Below are positions 46,957-56,460 of a DNA stretch of 64,000 nucleotides, piece after piece; the first letter of the stretch is position 1; every line of letters begins with the position of its first letter. Source of the DNA: Escherichia fergusonii ATCC 35469 (GTDB lineage: Bacteria; Pseudomonadota; Gammaproteobacteria; Enterobacterales; Enterobacteriaceae); the NCBI RefSeq assembly GCF_000026225.1, contig NC_011740.1, forward strand, positions 3,100,001 to 3,164,000. The letters are read 5' to 3'. The notes under the pieces were generated by a model, which worked only from the letters and a program-made list of their open reading frames with translations, was not told where the DNA came from and searched no databases. The position numbers and the translations under genes were made by a program.

Positions 46957-47469
46957 ATGCAATTAGATGAACAACGCCTGCGCTTTCGTGACGCGATGGC
47001 CAGCCTGTCGGCAGCGGTAAATATTATCACCACCGAGGGCGACGCCGGACAATGCGGGATTACGGCAACGGCCGTCTGCTCGGTCACGGATACACCACCG
47101 TCGCTGATGGTGTGCATTAACGCCAACAGTGCGATGAACCCGGTGTTTCAGGGCAACGGCAAGTTGTGCGTCAACGTCCTCAACCATGAGCAGGAACTGA
47201 TGGCCCGTCACTTCGCGGGCATGACGGGCATGGCGATGGAAGAGCGTTTTAGCCTCTCATGCTGGCAAAAAGGTCCGCTGGCGCAGCCGGTGCTGAAAGG
47301 TTCGCTGGCCAGTCTTGAAGGTGAGATCCGCGATGTGCAGGCGATTGGCACACATCTGGTGTATCTGGTGGAGATTAAAAACATCATCCTCAGTGCAGAA
47401 GGCCACGGACTTATCTACTTCAAACGCCGTTTCCATCCGGTGATGCTGGAAATGGAAGCTGCGATTTAA
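46957..47469 (+). CDS. hpaC: HpaC, NADH:FAD oxidoreductase component
   Basis: A 170-residue flavin reductase of the HpaC family (FRDAMASLSAAVNIITTEG, GITATAVCSVTDTPPSLMVCIN). Supplies FADH2 to HpaB. RBS GGGAGGTTAAG. Ends at a terminator shared with the btsT promoter region. Confidence 0.96.
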   Translation: MQLDEQRLRFRDAMASLSAAVNIITTEGDAGQCGITATAVCSVTDTPPSLMVCINANSAMNPVFQGNGKLCVNVLNHEQELMARHFAGMTGMAMEERFSLSCWQKGPLAQPVLKGSLASLEGEIRDVQAIGTHLVYLVEIKNIILSAEGHGLIYFKRRFHPVMLEMEAAI

Positions 47470-47475
47470 GCTCCA

Positions 47476-47505
47476 GCCCCTTCACGTATTCGTCGAAGGG
47501 GCATT
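47476..47505 (+). terminator. Rho-independent terminator of hpaBC
   Basis: CCCCTTC...GAAGGGG stem followed by CATTTTTATT, just after the hpaC stop. Confidence 0.8.
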
Positions 47506-47510
47506 TTTAT

Positions 47511-47526
47511 TGTGATCTCAATCACA
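47511..47526. promoter_or_regulatory. CRP site of btsT
   Basis: TGTGATCTCAATCACA is a perfect match to TGTGA-N6-TCACA. btsT is known to need cAMP-CRP in K-12. Confidence 0.9.
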
Positions 47527-47554
47527 TATCCACCCGACGAATAATTCTTGCCCA

Positions 47555-47603
47555 ACCGCTTACCGCCATTCCTGACCGCTTACGTCCCTAAAATAACCAC
47601 TCA
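47555..47603 (+). promoter_or_regulatory. BtsR (YehT) direct-repeat site of btsT
   Basis: ACCGCTTA at 47575-47582 and ACCACTCA at 47596-47603, separated by exactly 13 bp, match the described BtsR motif ACC(G/A)CT(C/T)A in tandem. A third copy, ACCGCTTA at 47555-47562, lies 12 bp upstream. BtsS/BtsR senses pyruvate and induces btsT. Confidence 0.85.
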
Positions 47604-47738
47604 GTTATTTACCTTACTTTACGCGCGCGTAACTCTGGCAACATCACTGCAGGATAGCGGTCAATTTACCTCCTCAAACGCAACGCAAACCTAGAACGGC
47701 TTCGGCCAACTATTAATCAATACATGCCAGGTTTTACT

Positions 47739-49889
47739 ATGGATACTAAAAAGATATTCAAGCACATACCCTGGGTGATTCTTGGAATCATCGGTGCATT
47801 CTGCCTCGCGGTAGTTGCATTACGTCGGGGGGAGCACGTCAGCGCCCTGTGGATCGTGGTCGCCTCTGTGTCGGTGTATCTGGTGGCTTATCGCTACTAC
47901 AGTTTGTACATCGCCCAGAAGGTGATGAAACTCGACCCCACGCGCGCGACGCCTGCGGTTATTAACAATGACGGTCTGAACTATGTTCCGACCAACCGTT
48001 ACGTGTTGTTTGGTCACCACTTCGCCGCTATCGCCGGTGCGGGTCCGCTGGTTGGTCCGGTTCTCGCCGCGCAGATGGGCTACCTGCCTGGTACGCTGTG
48101 GCTGCTGGCGGGGGTAGTGCTGGCCGGTGCGGTACAGGACTTTATGGTGCTGTTTATCTCCTCTCGCCGTAACGGCGCATCTCTCGGTGAGATGATCAAA
48201 GAAGAGATGGGGCCAGTACCGGGGACTATCGCGCTGTTTGGCTGTTTCTTAATCATGATCATCATCCTCGCCGTTCTGGCGCTGATTGTGGTTAAAGCTT
48301 TGGCCGAAAGTCCGTGGGGTGTCTTCACCGTTTGCTCAACCGTACCAATTGCGCTGTTTATGGGTATCTACATGCGCTTTATCCGTCCGGGGCGTGTAGG
48401 TGAAGTCTCTGTTATTGGTATCGTGCTGCTGGTTGCCTCTATCTACTTCGGTGGCGTGATTGCTCACGACCCGTACTGGGGTCCGGCACTGACCTTTAAA
48501 GACACCACCATTACCTTCGCGCTGATTGGCTATGCGTTTGTTTCCGCACTGCTGCCGGTGTGGCTGATCCTCGCACCGCGCGACTATCTGGCAACCTTCC
48601 TGAAAATCGGTGTTATCGTCGGCCTGGCGCTGGGTATCGTGGTGCTGAACCCGGAACTGAAAATGCCTGCGATGACCCAGTACATTGACGGTACTGGCCC
48701 GTTGTGGAAAGGCGCTCTGTTCCCGTTCCTGTTCATCACCATCGCCTGTGGTGCGGTATCTGGCTTCCACGCGCTGATCTCTTCCGGTACAACGCCGAAA
48801 TTGCTGGCTAATGAAACCGACGCGCGTTTCATTGGCTACGGCGCAATGCTGATGGAGTCCTTCGTGGCGATTATGGCGCTGGTTGCTGCGTCCATCATCG
48901 AACCGGGTCTTTACTTCGCGATGAATACCCCGCCTGCGGGCCTTGGCATCACCATGCCTAACCTGCATGAAATGGGTGGCGAGAACGCGCCGATCATCAT
49001 GGCGCAGCTGAAAGACGTTACCGCACACGCGGCAGCGACTGTCAGCTCCTGGGGCTTCGTGATTTCGCCAGAGCAGATCCTGCAAACCGCGAAAGACATT
49101 GGTGAGCCTTCTGTCCTGAACCGTGCAGGTGGTGCGCCGACGCTGGCGGTAGGTATCGCTCACGTGTTCCACAAAGTGCTGCCGATGGCTGACATGGGCT
49201 TCTGGTATCACTTCGGTATTCTGTTCGAAGCCCTGTTCATCCTGACCGCGCTGGATGCGGGTACCCGTTCTGGCCGCTTTATGCTGCAAGACCTGCTGGG
49301 TAACTTCATCCCGTTCCTGAAAAAAACCGATTCTCTGGTTGCCGGTATCATCGGTACTGCGGGCTGTGTGGGTCTGTGGGGCTACCTGCTGTATCAGGGC
49401 GTGGTCGATCCGCTGGGCGGCGTTAAGAGCCTGTGGCCGCTGTTCGGTATCTCCAACCAGATGCTGGCAGCCGTAGCGCTGGTACTGGGCACCGTTGTGC
49501 TGATTAAGATGAAGCGCACCCAATACATCTGGGTAACTGTTGTTCCGGCTGTATGGCTGCTTATCTGCACCACCTGGGCGCTGGGCCTGAAACTGTTCAG
49601 CACCAACCCGCAGATGGAAGGCTTCTTCTACATGGCAAGCCAGTACAAAGAGAAGATTGCTAACGGTACTGACCTGACGGCGCAGCAGATTGCCAACATG
49701 AACCACATCGTTGTGAACAACTACACTAACGCGGGTCTGAGTATTCTGTTCCTGATTGTGGTGTACAGCATCATCTTCTACGGTTTCAAAACCTGGCTGA
49801 AGGTGCGTAACAGCGACAAACGTACTGACAAAGAAACTCCGTACGTTCCAATCCCGGAAGGCGGCGTGAAGATCTCTTCGCACCACTAA
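47739..49889 (+). CDS. btsT: BtsT (YjiY), pyruvate:proton symporter
   Basis: A 716-residue CstA-family carrier with many transmembrane segments (GAGPLVGPVLAAQMGYLPG, GFHALISSGTTPKLLANE). Start MDTKKIFKHIP gives the K-12 length; the frame is open 15 bp further upstream. Nearly identical to K-12. Takes up pyruvate when nutrients are scarce; controlled by CRP and BtsR through the sites upstream. Followed by a terminator and yjiX. Confidence 0.97.
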   Translation: MDTKKIFKHIPWVILGIIGAFCLAVVALRRGEHVSALWIVVASVSVYLVAYRYYSLYIAQKVMKLDPTRATPAVINNDGLNYVPTNRYVLFGHHFAAIAGAGPLVGPVLAAQMGYLPGTLWLLAGVVLAGAVQDFMVLFISSRRNGASLGEMIKEEMGPVPGTIALFGCFLIMIIILAVLALIVVKALAESPWGVFTVCSTVPIALFMGIYMRFIRPGRVGEVSVIGIVLLVASIYFGGVIAHDPYWGPALTFKDTTITFALIGYAFVSALLPVWLILAPRDYLATFLKIGVIVGLALGIVVLNPELKMPAMTQYIDGTGPLWKGALFPFLFITIACGAVSGFHALISSGTTPKLLANETDARFIGYGAMLMESFVAIMALVAASIIEPGLYFAMNTPPAGLGITMPNLHEMGGENAPIIMAQLKDVTAHAAATVSSWGFVISPEQILQTAKDIGEPSVLNRAGGAPTLAVGIAHVFHKVLPMADMGFWYHFGILFEALFILTALDAGTRSGRFMLQDLLGNFIPFLKKTDSLVAGIIGTAGCVGLWGYLLYQGVVDPLGGVKSLWPLFGISNQMLAAVALVLGTVVLIKMKRTQYIWVTVVPAVWLLICTTWALGLKLFSTNPQMEGFFYMASQYKEKIANGTDLTAQQIANMNHIVVNNYTNAGLSILFLIVVYSIIFYGFKTWLKVRNSDKRTDKETPYVPIPEGGVKISSHH

Positions 49890-49897
49890 CCGTGTTT

Positions 49898-49919
49898 AGC
49901 CCCGCTTCGGCGGGGCTTT
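49898..49919 (+). terminator. Rho-independent terminator after btsT
   Basis: AGCCCCGC-TTCG-GCGGGGCT with TTTG following. A tight UUCG tetraloop hairpin. Confidence 0.85.
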
Positions 49920-49938
49920 GTTCTTATCAGAGTGAACT

Positions 49939-50142
49939 ATGTTTGGTAACTTAGGACAGGCAAAAAAATATCTCGGCCAGGCGGCGAAGATGTTGATTGG
50001 CATTCCAGACTACGACAATTACGTCGAGCATATGAAGACCAACCATCCCGACAAGCCGTACATGAGCTATGAAGAATTCTTCCGCGAACGCCAGAACGCA
50101 CGCTACGGCGGCGATGGTAAAGGCGGTATGCGCTGTTGTTAA
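49939..50142 (+). CDS. yjiX: YjiX, YbdD/YjiX-family small protein
   Basis: A 67-residue protein of unknown function ([40 protein letters not shown]...CC). Members follow CstA-type carriers, and YbdD-like partners support their transport. Conserved order btsT-yjiX-yjiA. Confidence 0.95.
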
Positions 50143-50152
50143 TGGAGAGAGC

Positions 50153-51109
50153 ATGAACCCGATTGCAGTTACCCTACTCACCGGTTTTTTAGGCGCAGGC
50201 AAAACCACCCTGCTGCGCCATATTCTTAATGAACAGCACGGCTACAAAATTGCCGTGATTGAAAACGAATTCGGCGAAGTCTCCGTTGATGATCAACTGA
50301 TTGGCGACCGCGCCACGCAGATCAAAACGCTGACCAACGGCTGCATCTGTTGTTCACGCTCCAACGAGCTGGAGGACGCGCTACTCGACCTGCTGGACAA
50401 TCTCGACAAGGGCAATATTCAGTTCGACCGTCTGGTCATTGAATGCACAGGCATGGCCGATCCCGGCCCGATTATTCAGACCTTTTTCTCCCATGAGATT
50501 TTATGCCAGCGTTACCTGCTGGACGGCGTGATTGCTCTGGTGGATGCGGTACATGCCGATGAGCAGATGAACCAGTTCACCATCGCCCAGTCACAGGTTG
50601 GCTACGCCGACCGCATTCTGCTGACCAAAACCGACGTCGCAGGCGAAGCAGAAAAACTGCGTGAACGCCTGGCACGCATCAACGCCCGCGCACCGGTCTA
50701 CACCGTCACCCACGGCGACATCGATCTGGGCCTGCTGTTCAACACCAACGGTTTTATGCTGGAAGAAAACGTTGTCAGCACCAAACCACGTTTCCACTTT
50801 ATCGCGGATAAACAAAACGATATTTCGTCGATTGTGGTGGAACTGGATTACCCGGTAGATATCAGCGAAGTTTCCCGCGTGATGGAAAACCTGCTGCTGG
50901 AGTCGGCGGATAAACTGCTGCGTTACAAAGGGATGCTATGGATTGACGGCGAACCAAATCGCCTGCTGTTCCAGGGCGTCCAGCGCCTCTACAGCGCCGA
51001 CTGGGACAGGCCGTGGGGCGATGAAAAACCGCATAGCACAATGGTGTTTATCGGGATTCAGCTGCCGGAGGAAGAGATTCGGGCTGCGTTTGCGGGGTTG
51101 AGGAAGTAA
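50153..51109 (+). CDS. yjiA: YjiA, COG0523-family P-loop GTPase
   Basis: A 318-residue metal-binding GTPase. Walker A GFLGAGKTT near residue 10, the GCICCSR metal (CxCC) motif at ~64-67, DRLVIECTGMADP and LTKTD. ATG 50153 follows TGGAGAGAGC. Binds zinc/cobalt/nickel; cellular role open. In K-12 the next gene is mrr; here it is brnA. Confidence 0.96.
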   Translation: MNPIAVTLLTGFLGAGKTTLLRHILNEQHGYKIAVIENEFGEVSVDDQLIGDRATQIKTLTNGCICCSRSNELEDALLDLLDNLDKGNIQFDRLVIECTGMADPGPIIQTFFSHEILCQRYLLDGVIALVDAVHADEQMNQFTIAQSQVGYADRILLTKTDVAGEAEKLRERLARINARAPVYTVTHGDIDLGLLFNTNGFMLEENVVSTKPRFHFIADKQNDISSIVVELDYPVDISEVSRVMENLLLESADKLLRYKGMLWIDGEPNRLLFQGVQRLYSADWDRPWGDEKPHSTMVFIGIQLPEEEIRAAFAGLRK

Positions 51110-51142
51110 TTTTAGATGATGGCCGCCATGTGGCGGCCTGAA

Positions 51143-51445
51143 TTATTTTTTATTCTGATCGCGCAGCATCGCTTCACGTAAAATTGCGTTCAGGCGAGTT
51201 TGATAGCCTTTACCTGGTCGCTTCAACCATTCCATCACATCAGCATCAATACGCACCGAAGCCTGAGTTTTCAATGGCCGATAAAACTTACCGCGTTCGG
51301 CGTTAGACCATTGCTCATCGCTGGAAGGTGGGATGTCGCTGTAATCAATATCCTCGTCGGATTTGTTCGCCAGCGCCTTCAGTTCGGCCTCATGCTGCAC
51401 ATCGAGTGTAGAGGGTGTCCCTCGTTTATGTTTAACCATGCTCAT
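51143..51445 (-). CDS. brnA: BrnA-type antitoxin
   Basis: A 100-residue protein from ATG 51445 (AGAGGAATCGCT upstream; ATG 51439 is an alternative). C-terminal ribbon-helix-helix domain (TQASVRIDADVMEWLKRPGKGYQTRLNAILREAML), typical of BrnA. It overlaps the brnT end by 14 bases. Would neutralise BrnT and autorepress the operon. Confidence 0.85.
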   Translation of the reverse strand: MSMVKHKRGTPSTLDVQHEAELKALANKSDEDIDYSDIPPSSDEQWSNAERGKFYRPLKTQASVRIDADVMEWLKRPGKGYQTRLNAILREAMLRDQNKK

Positions 51446-51719
51446 AGCGATTCCTCTCTTTACGATCTGCTTTTCGTGCACTGATGATTCGAATAATTTC
51501 ATTTCCGCTTTCGAAACGGATGGTATGCGCAACCAGAATAACCACGATGCCGTAAACCAGGCCGATTGTCTGCCAGCGATACTCACCGTTTTCTATGCGA
51601 TCTTGCTGTGACAAATGTTGTGGATCATCAAACACTAACACCGCATCTTCAAAGCGGATGCCATGTTTCATCCGATTACTTTTGGCCTTGTTTGCATCCC
51701 ATTCAAACTCCATTGGCAT
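51432..51719 (-). CDS. brnT: BrnT-type ribonuclease toxin
   Basis: A 95-residue RelE-fold toxin (MPMEFEWDANKAKSNRMKHG, FEDAVLVFDDP, RIISARKADRKERNRYE), the BrnT pattern with the conserved basic C-terminus. ATG 51719 is best placed after TTAGGGATGGCAACT; ATG 51728 and ATG 51713 also possible. BrnT cleaves RNA and arrests growth. Toxin-first order, operator immediately upstream. Confidence 0.85.
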   Translation of the reverse strand: MPMEFEWDANKAKSNRMKHGIRFEDAVLVFDDPQHLSQQDRIENGEYRWQTIGLVYGIVVILVAHTIRFESGNEIIRIISARKADRKERNRYEHG

Positions 51720-51732
51720 AGTTGCCATCCCT

Positions 51733-51762
51733 AATTGTATATACAAAAATGTATCTACAATT
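51733..51762. promoter_or_regulatory. Probable BrnTA operator
   Basis: AATTGTA...TACAATT arms enclose TATACAAAAATGTATC; TTGTATATACAA is itself a palindrome. It lies 14-43 bp upstream of the brnT start. BrnA is an RHH autorepressor, so this is a likely target. Confidence 0.55.
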
Positions 51763-51874
51763 ATTCTGCAATTATAGCGTTGATGTTGGAAATAGCATCA
51801 CGTTTTAGGAAAAGACGGGGAAGTTGATATGAAGGGGGCTGGATGGCATCATTGGGACACCATCCAGCACTTAT

Positions 51875-52609
51875 TCAAACCTGATAGCAATCCACCAAAA
51901 ATGCCATCATTTCACTGGCATCTTTGCTGTGATAAAAGCGCACCATTTTGCTGTTGAACTCCAGCGCACGAGCTGCGGGTACACTAATGGGATTGTAACC
52001 GTGGCGCATTAACCAGCCGTTCATCATATGGCGACTGGTACGCTTGTTGCCATCAAAGAAAAACTGAAAATAAGCACCAAATAAAAACATTGCCAGCGCC
52101 CCTTCGAACGGTGGCATCTCTTTTATTTGTGCCACACCTGCGGCAAATATTCGATTCAGTTCCGGTGCGCCTGCTTCAGTGGCTGGTGGGAAATGGGTAC
52201 CCAACTCGCCGAGGTGAACGCGCGCATTGTAATGCATCTCTTCACCTTCGCCGCGAAAAATGCCCCACTCCAGCGCCTCGTTGCGGGCAATAATGCCGTG
52301 CAATAACGTGAACGTTTTTTTATCGAGATCAAAACGGCCTGACTGCACCAGCTCGATCAACTTTTTCGCGCTGTCCGCCAGGTTTAGCACCTGCTCAGTA
52401 TCACTGACCTTGTGCCCGCCAACGGTGACGCCATCGAGCAGCGTTTTAACTTCAACAAAGGTATAAGGGTTATTTTCCAGTTGCGCGGCATCCCAGACAA
52501 AACCCGCCATATGCGTTTTGAAGGTAAACAATGCCGCGCGCGTACCGACAATTTGCATCGCCGGGATGGCATTTGCATTCCAGCTCAGGTCCAGTAGTTT
52601 GGTTGTCAT
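51875..52609 (-). CDS. Fic-domain protein with degenerate catalytic motif
   Basis: A 244-residue protein from ATG 52609 (AAGGATCCTCTA upstream). Fic core ALAMFLFGAYFQFFFDGNKRTSRHMMNG. The family motif is HPFx(D/E)GN(G/K)R; here it reads QFFFDGNKR, so the catalytic His is Gln (codon CAG). The anion-binding DGNKR is intact. An N-terminal AAQLENN resembles the inhibitory ExN helix without the usual Ser/Thr. It may be a non-AMPylating Fic protein or one with another activity. Between brnTA and hsdR, where K-12 has mrr. Confidence 0.8.
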   Translation of the reverse strand: MTTKLLDLSWNANAIPAMQIVGTRAALFTFKTHMAGFVWDAAQLENNPYTFVEVKTLLDGVTVGGHKVSDTEQVLNLADSAKKLIELVQSGRFDLDKKTFTLLHGIIARNEALEWGIFRGEGEEMHYNARVHLGELGTHFPPATEAGAPELNRIFAAGVAQIKEMPPFEGALAMFLFGAYFQFFFDGNKRTSRHMMNGWLMRHGYNPISVPAARALEFNSKMVRFYHSKDASEMMAFLVDCYQV

Positions 52610-52871
52610 TAGAGGATCCTTGATTGCATGGTTCACTATTTTTTACTCAAAATAATCCAGCTTCAGCACCTTCAAAAAACGTAAAGAAACACCGGCCAGA
52701 AAAACGAGTCGTTATTGCGACTACTATAGCACTACAAAAATAGACGAACACGTTAGAAATGAGTCAGTTGCTGTGACTCCGGTCATTGCCCGGAAAGGTA
52801 CAGAAAGCTAAGATAAGAGGTTATGGGCCTTAAATATTTGGACAGGCCCACACAGCAATGGATTAATAACA

Positions 52872-55800
52872 ATGATGAATAAATCCAACTTCGAATTCCT
52901 GAAGGGCGTCAACGACTTCACTTATGCCATCGCCTGTGCGGCGGAAAATAACTACCCGGATGATCCCAACACGACGCTGATTAAAATGCGTATGTTTGGC
53001 GAAGCCACAGCGAAACATCTTGGTCTGTTACTCAACATCCCCCCTTGTGAGAATCAACACGATCTCCTGCGCGAACTCGGCAAAATCGCCTTCGTTGATG
53101 ACAACATCCTCTCTGTATTTCACAAATTACGCCGCATTGGTAACCAGGCGGTACACGAATATCATAACGATCTCGACGATGCCCAGATGTGCCTGCGGCT
53201 CGGGTTCCGCCTGGCTGTCTGGTACTACCGTCTGGTCACTAAAGATTATGACTTCCCGGTGCCGGTGTTTGTGTTGCCGGAACGTGGTGAAAACCTCTAT
53301 CACCAGGAAGTGCTGACGCTAAAACAACAGCTTGAACAGCAGGTGCGAGAAAAAGCGCAGACTCAGGCAGAAGTCGAAGCGCAACAGCAGAAGCTGGTTG
53401 CCCTGAACGGCTATATCGCCATTCTGGAAGGCAAACAGCAGGAAACCGAAGCGCAAACCCAGGCTCGCCTTGCGGCACTGGAAGCACAGCTCGCCGAGAA
53501 GAACGCGGAACTGGCAAAACAGACCGAACAGGAACGTAAGGCTTACCACAAAGAAATTACCGATCAGGCCATCAAGCGCACACTCAACCTTAGCGAAGAA
53601 GAGAGTCGCTTCCTGATTGACGCGCAACTGCGTAAAGCAGGCTGGCAGGCCGACAGCAAAACCCTGCGCTTCTCCAAAGGCGCACGCCCTGAACCCGGCG
53701 TCAATAAAGCCATTGCTGAATGGCCGACCGGGAAAGATGAAACGGGTAATCAGGGCTTTGCGGATTATGTACTGTTTGTCGGCCTCAAGCCCATCGCGGT
53801 GGTAGAGGCGAAACGTAAAAATATCGACGTTCCCGGCAAGCTCAATGAGTCTTATCGCTACAGCAAATGCTTCGATAATGGCTTCCTGCGGGAAACCTTG
53901 CTTGAGCACTACTCACCGGATGAAGTGCATGAAGCAGTGCCAGAGTATGAAACCAGCTGGCAGGACACCAGCGGCAAACAACGGTTTAAAATCCCCTTCT
54001 GCTACTCGACCAACGGGCGCGAATACCGCGCAGCAATGAAGACCAAAAGCGGCATCTGGTATCGCGACGTGCGCGATACCCGCAATATGTCGAAAGCCTT
54101 ACCCGAGTGGCACCGCCCGGAAGAGCTGCTGGAAATGCTCGGCAGTGAACCGCAAAAACAGAATCAGTGGTTTGCCGATAATCCTGGCATGAGCGAGTTG
54201 GGCCTGCGTTATTATCAGGAAGATGCCGTCCGCGCGGTGGAAAAGGCTATCGTCAAGGGTCAACAAGAGATCCTGCTGGCGATGGCGACCGGTACCGGTA
54301 AAACCCGCACCGCAATTGCCATGATGTTCCGCCTGATCCAGTCCCAACGTTTTAAACGCATTCTCTTCCTTGTGGATCGCCGTTCTCTTGGCGAGCAGGC
54401 GCTGGGCGCCTTTGAAGATACGCGTATTAACGGCGACACCTTCAACAGCATTTTCGACATTAAAGGTCTGACGGATAAATTCCCGGAAGACAGCACCAAA
54501 ATTCACGTTGCCACCGTACAGTCGCTGGTGAAACGCACCCTGCAATCAGATGAACCGATGCCGGTGGCCCGTTACGACTGTATCGTCGTTGACGAAGCGC
54601 ATCGCGGCTATATTCTCGATAAAGAGCAGACCGAAGGCGAACTGCAGTTCCGCAGCCAGCTGGATTACGTCTCTGCCTACCGTCGCATTCTCGATCACTT
54701 CGATGCGGTAAAAATCGCTCTCACCGCCACCCCGGCGCTGCATACGGTGCAGATTTTCGGCGAGCCGGTTTACCGTTATACCTACCGTACCGCGGTTATC
54801 GACGGTTTTCTGATCGACCAGGATCCACCTATTCAGATCACCACCCGCAACGCGCAGGAGGGGGTTTATCTCTCCAAAGGCGAGCAGGTAGAGCGCATCA
54901 GCCCGCAGGGGGAAGTGATCAATGACACCCTGGAAGACGATCAGGATTTTGAAGTCGCCGACTTTAACCGTGGCCTGGTGATCCCGGCGTTTAACCGCGC
55001 CGTCTGTAACGAACTCACCAATTATCTTGACCCGACCGGATCGCAAAAAACGCTGGTCTTCTGCGTCACCAATGCCCATGCCGATATGGTGGTGGAAGAG
55101 TTGCGTACCGCGTTCAAGAAAAAGTATCCGCAACTGGAGCACGACGCGATCATCAAGATCACCGGTGATGCCGATAAAGATGCGCGCAAAGTGCAGACCA
55201 TGATCACCCGCTTCAATAAAGAGCGGCTGCCCAATATCGTGGTGACCGTCGACCTGCTGACAACCGGCGTCGATATTCCGTCGATCTGTAATATCGTGTT
55301 CCTGCGTAAAGTACGCAGCCGTATTCTGTACGAGCAGATGAAAGGTCGCGCCACGCGCTTATGCCCGGAGGTGAATAAAACCAGCTTTAAGATTTTTGAC
55401 TGTGTCGATATCTACAGCACGCTGGAGAGCGTCGACACCATGCGTCCGGTGGTGGTGCGCCCGAAGGTGGAACTGCAAACGCTGGTCAATGAAATTACCG
55501 ATTCAGAAACTTATAAAATCACCGAAGCGGATGGCCGTAGCTTTGCCGAGCACAGCCATGAACAACTGGTGGCAAAGCTCCAGCGCATCATCGGCCTGGC
55601 CACGTTTAACCGTGACCGCAGCGAAACGATAGATAAACAGGTGCGTCGTCTGGATGAGCTATGCCAGGACGCGGCGGGGGTGAACTTTAACGGCTTCGCC
55701 TCGCGCCTGCGTGAAAAAGGGCCGCACTGGAGCGCCGAAGTCTTTAACAAACTGCCTGGCTTTATCGCCCGTCTGGAAAAGCTGAAAACGGACATCAACA

Positions 55801-56384
55801 ACCTGAATGATGCGCCGATCTTCCTCGATATCAACGATGAAGTGGTAAGCGTAAAATCGTTGTACGGCGATTACGACACACCGCAGGATTTCCTCGAAGC
55901 CTTTGACTCGCTGGTGCAACGTTCCCCGAACGCGCAACCGGCATTGCAGGCAGTGATCAATCGCCCGCGCGATCTCACCCGTAAAGGGCTGGTCGAACTC
56001 CAGGAGTGGTTTGACCGCCAGCACTTTGAGGAATCTTCCCTGCGCAAAGCATGGAAAGAGACGCGCAATGAAGATATCGCCGCCCGGCTGATTGGTCATA
56101 TTCGCCGCGCTGCGGTGGGCGATGCGCTGAAACCGTTTGAGGAACGTGTCGATCACGCGCTGACGCGCATTAAGGGTGAAAACGACTGGAGCAGCGAGCA
56201 ATTAAGCTGGCTCGATCGTTTAGCGCAGGCGCTGAAAGAGAAAGTGGTGCTCGACGACGATGTCTTCAAAACCGGTAACTTCCACCGTCGCGGCGGGAAG
56301 GCGATGCTGCAAAGAACCTTTGACGATAATCTCGACAGCCTGCTCGATAAATTCAGCGATTATATCTGGGACGAGCTGGCCTGA
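52872..56384 (+). CDS. hsdR: HsdR, type I restriction endonuclease subunit (EcoKI family)
   Basis: A 1170-residue motor/nuclease subunit. Coiled coil ~160-225, PD-(D/E)xK nuclease (FADYVLFVGLKPIAVVEAKR, ~296-314), helicase Walker A ATGTGKTRTA at ~472, DEAH box VVDEAHR at ~573, and motif VI QMKGRATRLC. Appears nearly identical to K-12 EcoKI HsdR. It needs HsdM and HsdS for DNA recognition and translocates before cutting. Confidence 0.97.
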   Translation: MMNKSNFEFLKGVNDFTYAIACAAENNYPDDPNTTLIKMRMFGEATAKHLGLLLNIPPCENQHDLLRELGKIAFVDDNILSVFHKLRRIGNQAVHEYHNDLDDAQMCLRLGFRLAVWYYRLVTKDYDFPVPVFVLPERGENLYHQEVLTLKQQLEQQVREKAQTQAEVEAQQQKLVALNGYIAILEGKQQETEAQTQARLAALEAQLAEKNAELAKQTEQERKAYHKEITDQAIKRTLNLSEEESRFLIDAQLRKAGWQADSKTLRFSKGARPEPGVNKAIAEWPTGKDETGNQGFADYVLFVGLKPIAVVEAKRKNIDVPGKLNESYRYSKCFDNGFLRETLLEHYSPDEVHEAVPEYETSWQDTSGKQRFKIPFCYSTNGREYRAAMKTKSGIWYRDVRDTRNMSKALPEWHRPEELLEMLGSEPQKQNQWFADNPGMSELGLRYYQEDAVRAVEKAIVKGQQEILLAMATGTGKTRTAIAMMFRLIQSQRFKRILFLVDRRSLGEQALGAFEDTRINGDTFNSIFDIKGLTDKFPEDSTKIHVATVQSLVKRTLQSDEPMPVARYDCIVVDEAHRGYILDKEQTEGELQFRSQLDYVSAYRRILDHFDAVKIALTATPALHTVQIFGEPVYRYTYRTAVIDGFLIDQDPPIQITTRNAQEGVYLSKGEQVERISPQGEVINDTLEDDQDFEVADFNRGLVIPAFNRAVCNELTNYLDPTGSQKTLVFCVTNAHADMVVEELRTAFKKKYPQLEHDAIIKITGDADKDARKVQTMITRFNKERLPNIVVTVDLLTTGVDIPSICNIVFLRKVRSRILYEQMKGRATRLCPEVNKTSFKIFDCVDIYSTLESVDTMRPVVVRPKVELQTLVNEITDSETYKITEADGRSFAEHSHEQLVAKLQRIIGLATFNRDRSETIDKQVRRLDELCQDAAGVNFNGFASRLREKGPHWSAEVFNKLPGFIARLEKLKTDINNLNDAPIFLDINDEVVSVKSLYGDYDTPQDFLEAFDSLVQRSPNAQPALQAVINRPRDLTRKGLVELQEWFDRQHFEESSLRKAWKETRNEDIAARLIGHIRRAAVGDALKPFEERVDHALTRIKGENDWSSEQLSWLDRLAQALKEKVVLDDDVFKTGNFHRRGGKAMLQRTFDDNLDSLLDKFSDYIWDELA

Positions 56385-56460
56385 CACGGTATCATTCCCG
56401 GCAATTTCTTCTTCTGCGGCCCGATAAATTTGGGCCGCTGCTTAATTTACGGAACTCACA

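Noticed and set aside
48336..49886. 516-residue minus-strand ORF
   Set aside because: Exact antisense of btsT; composition is a frame shadow, with no ribosome site or family match.
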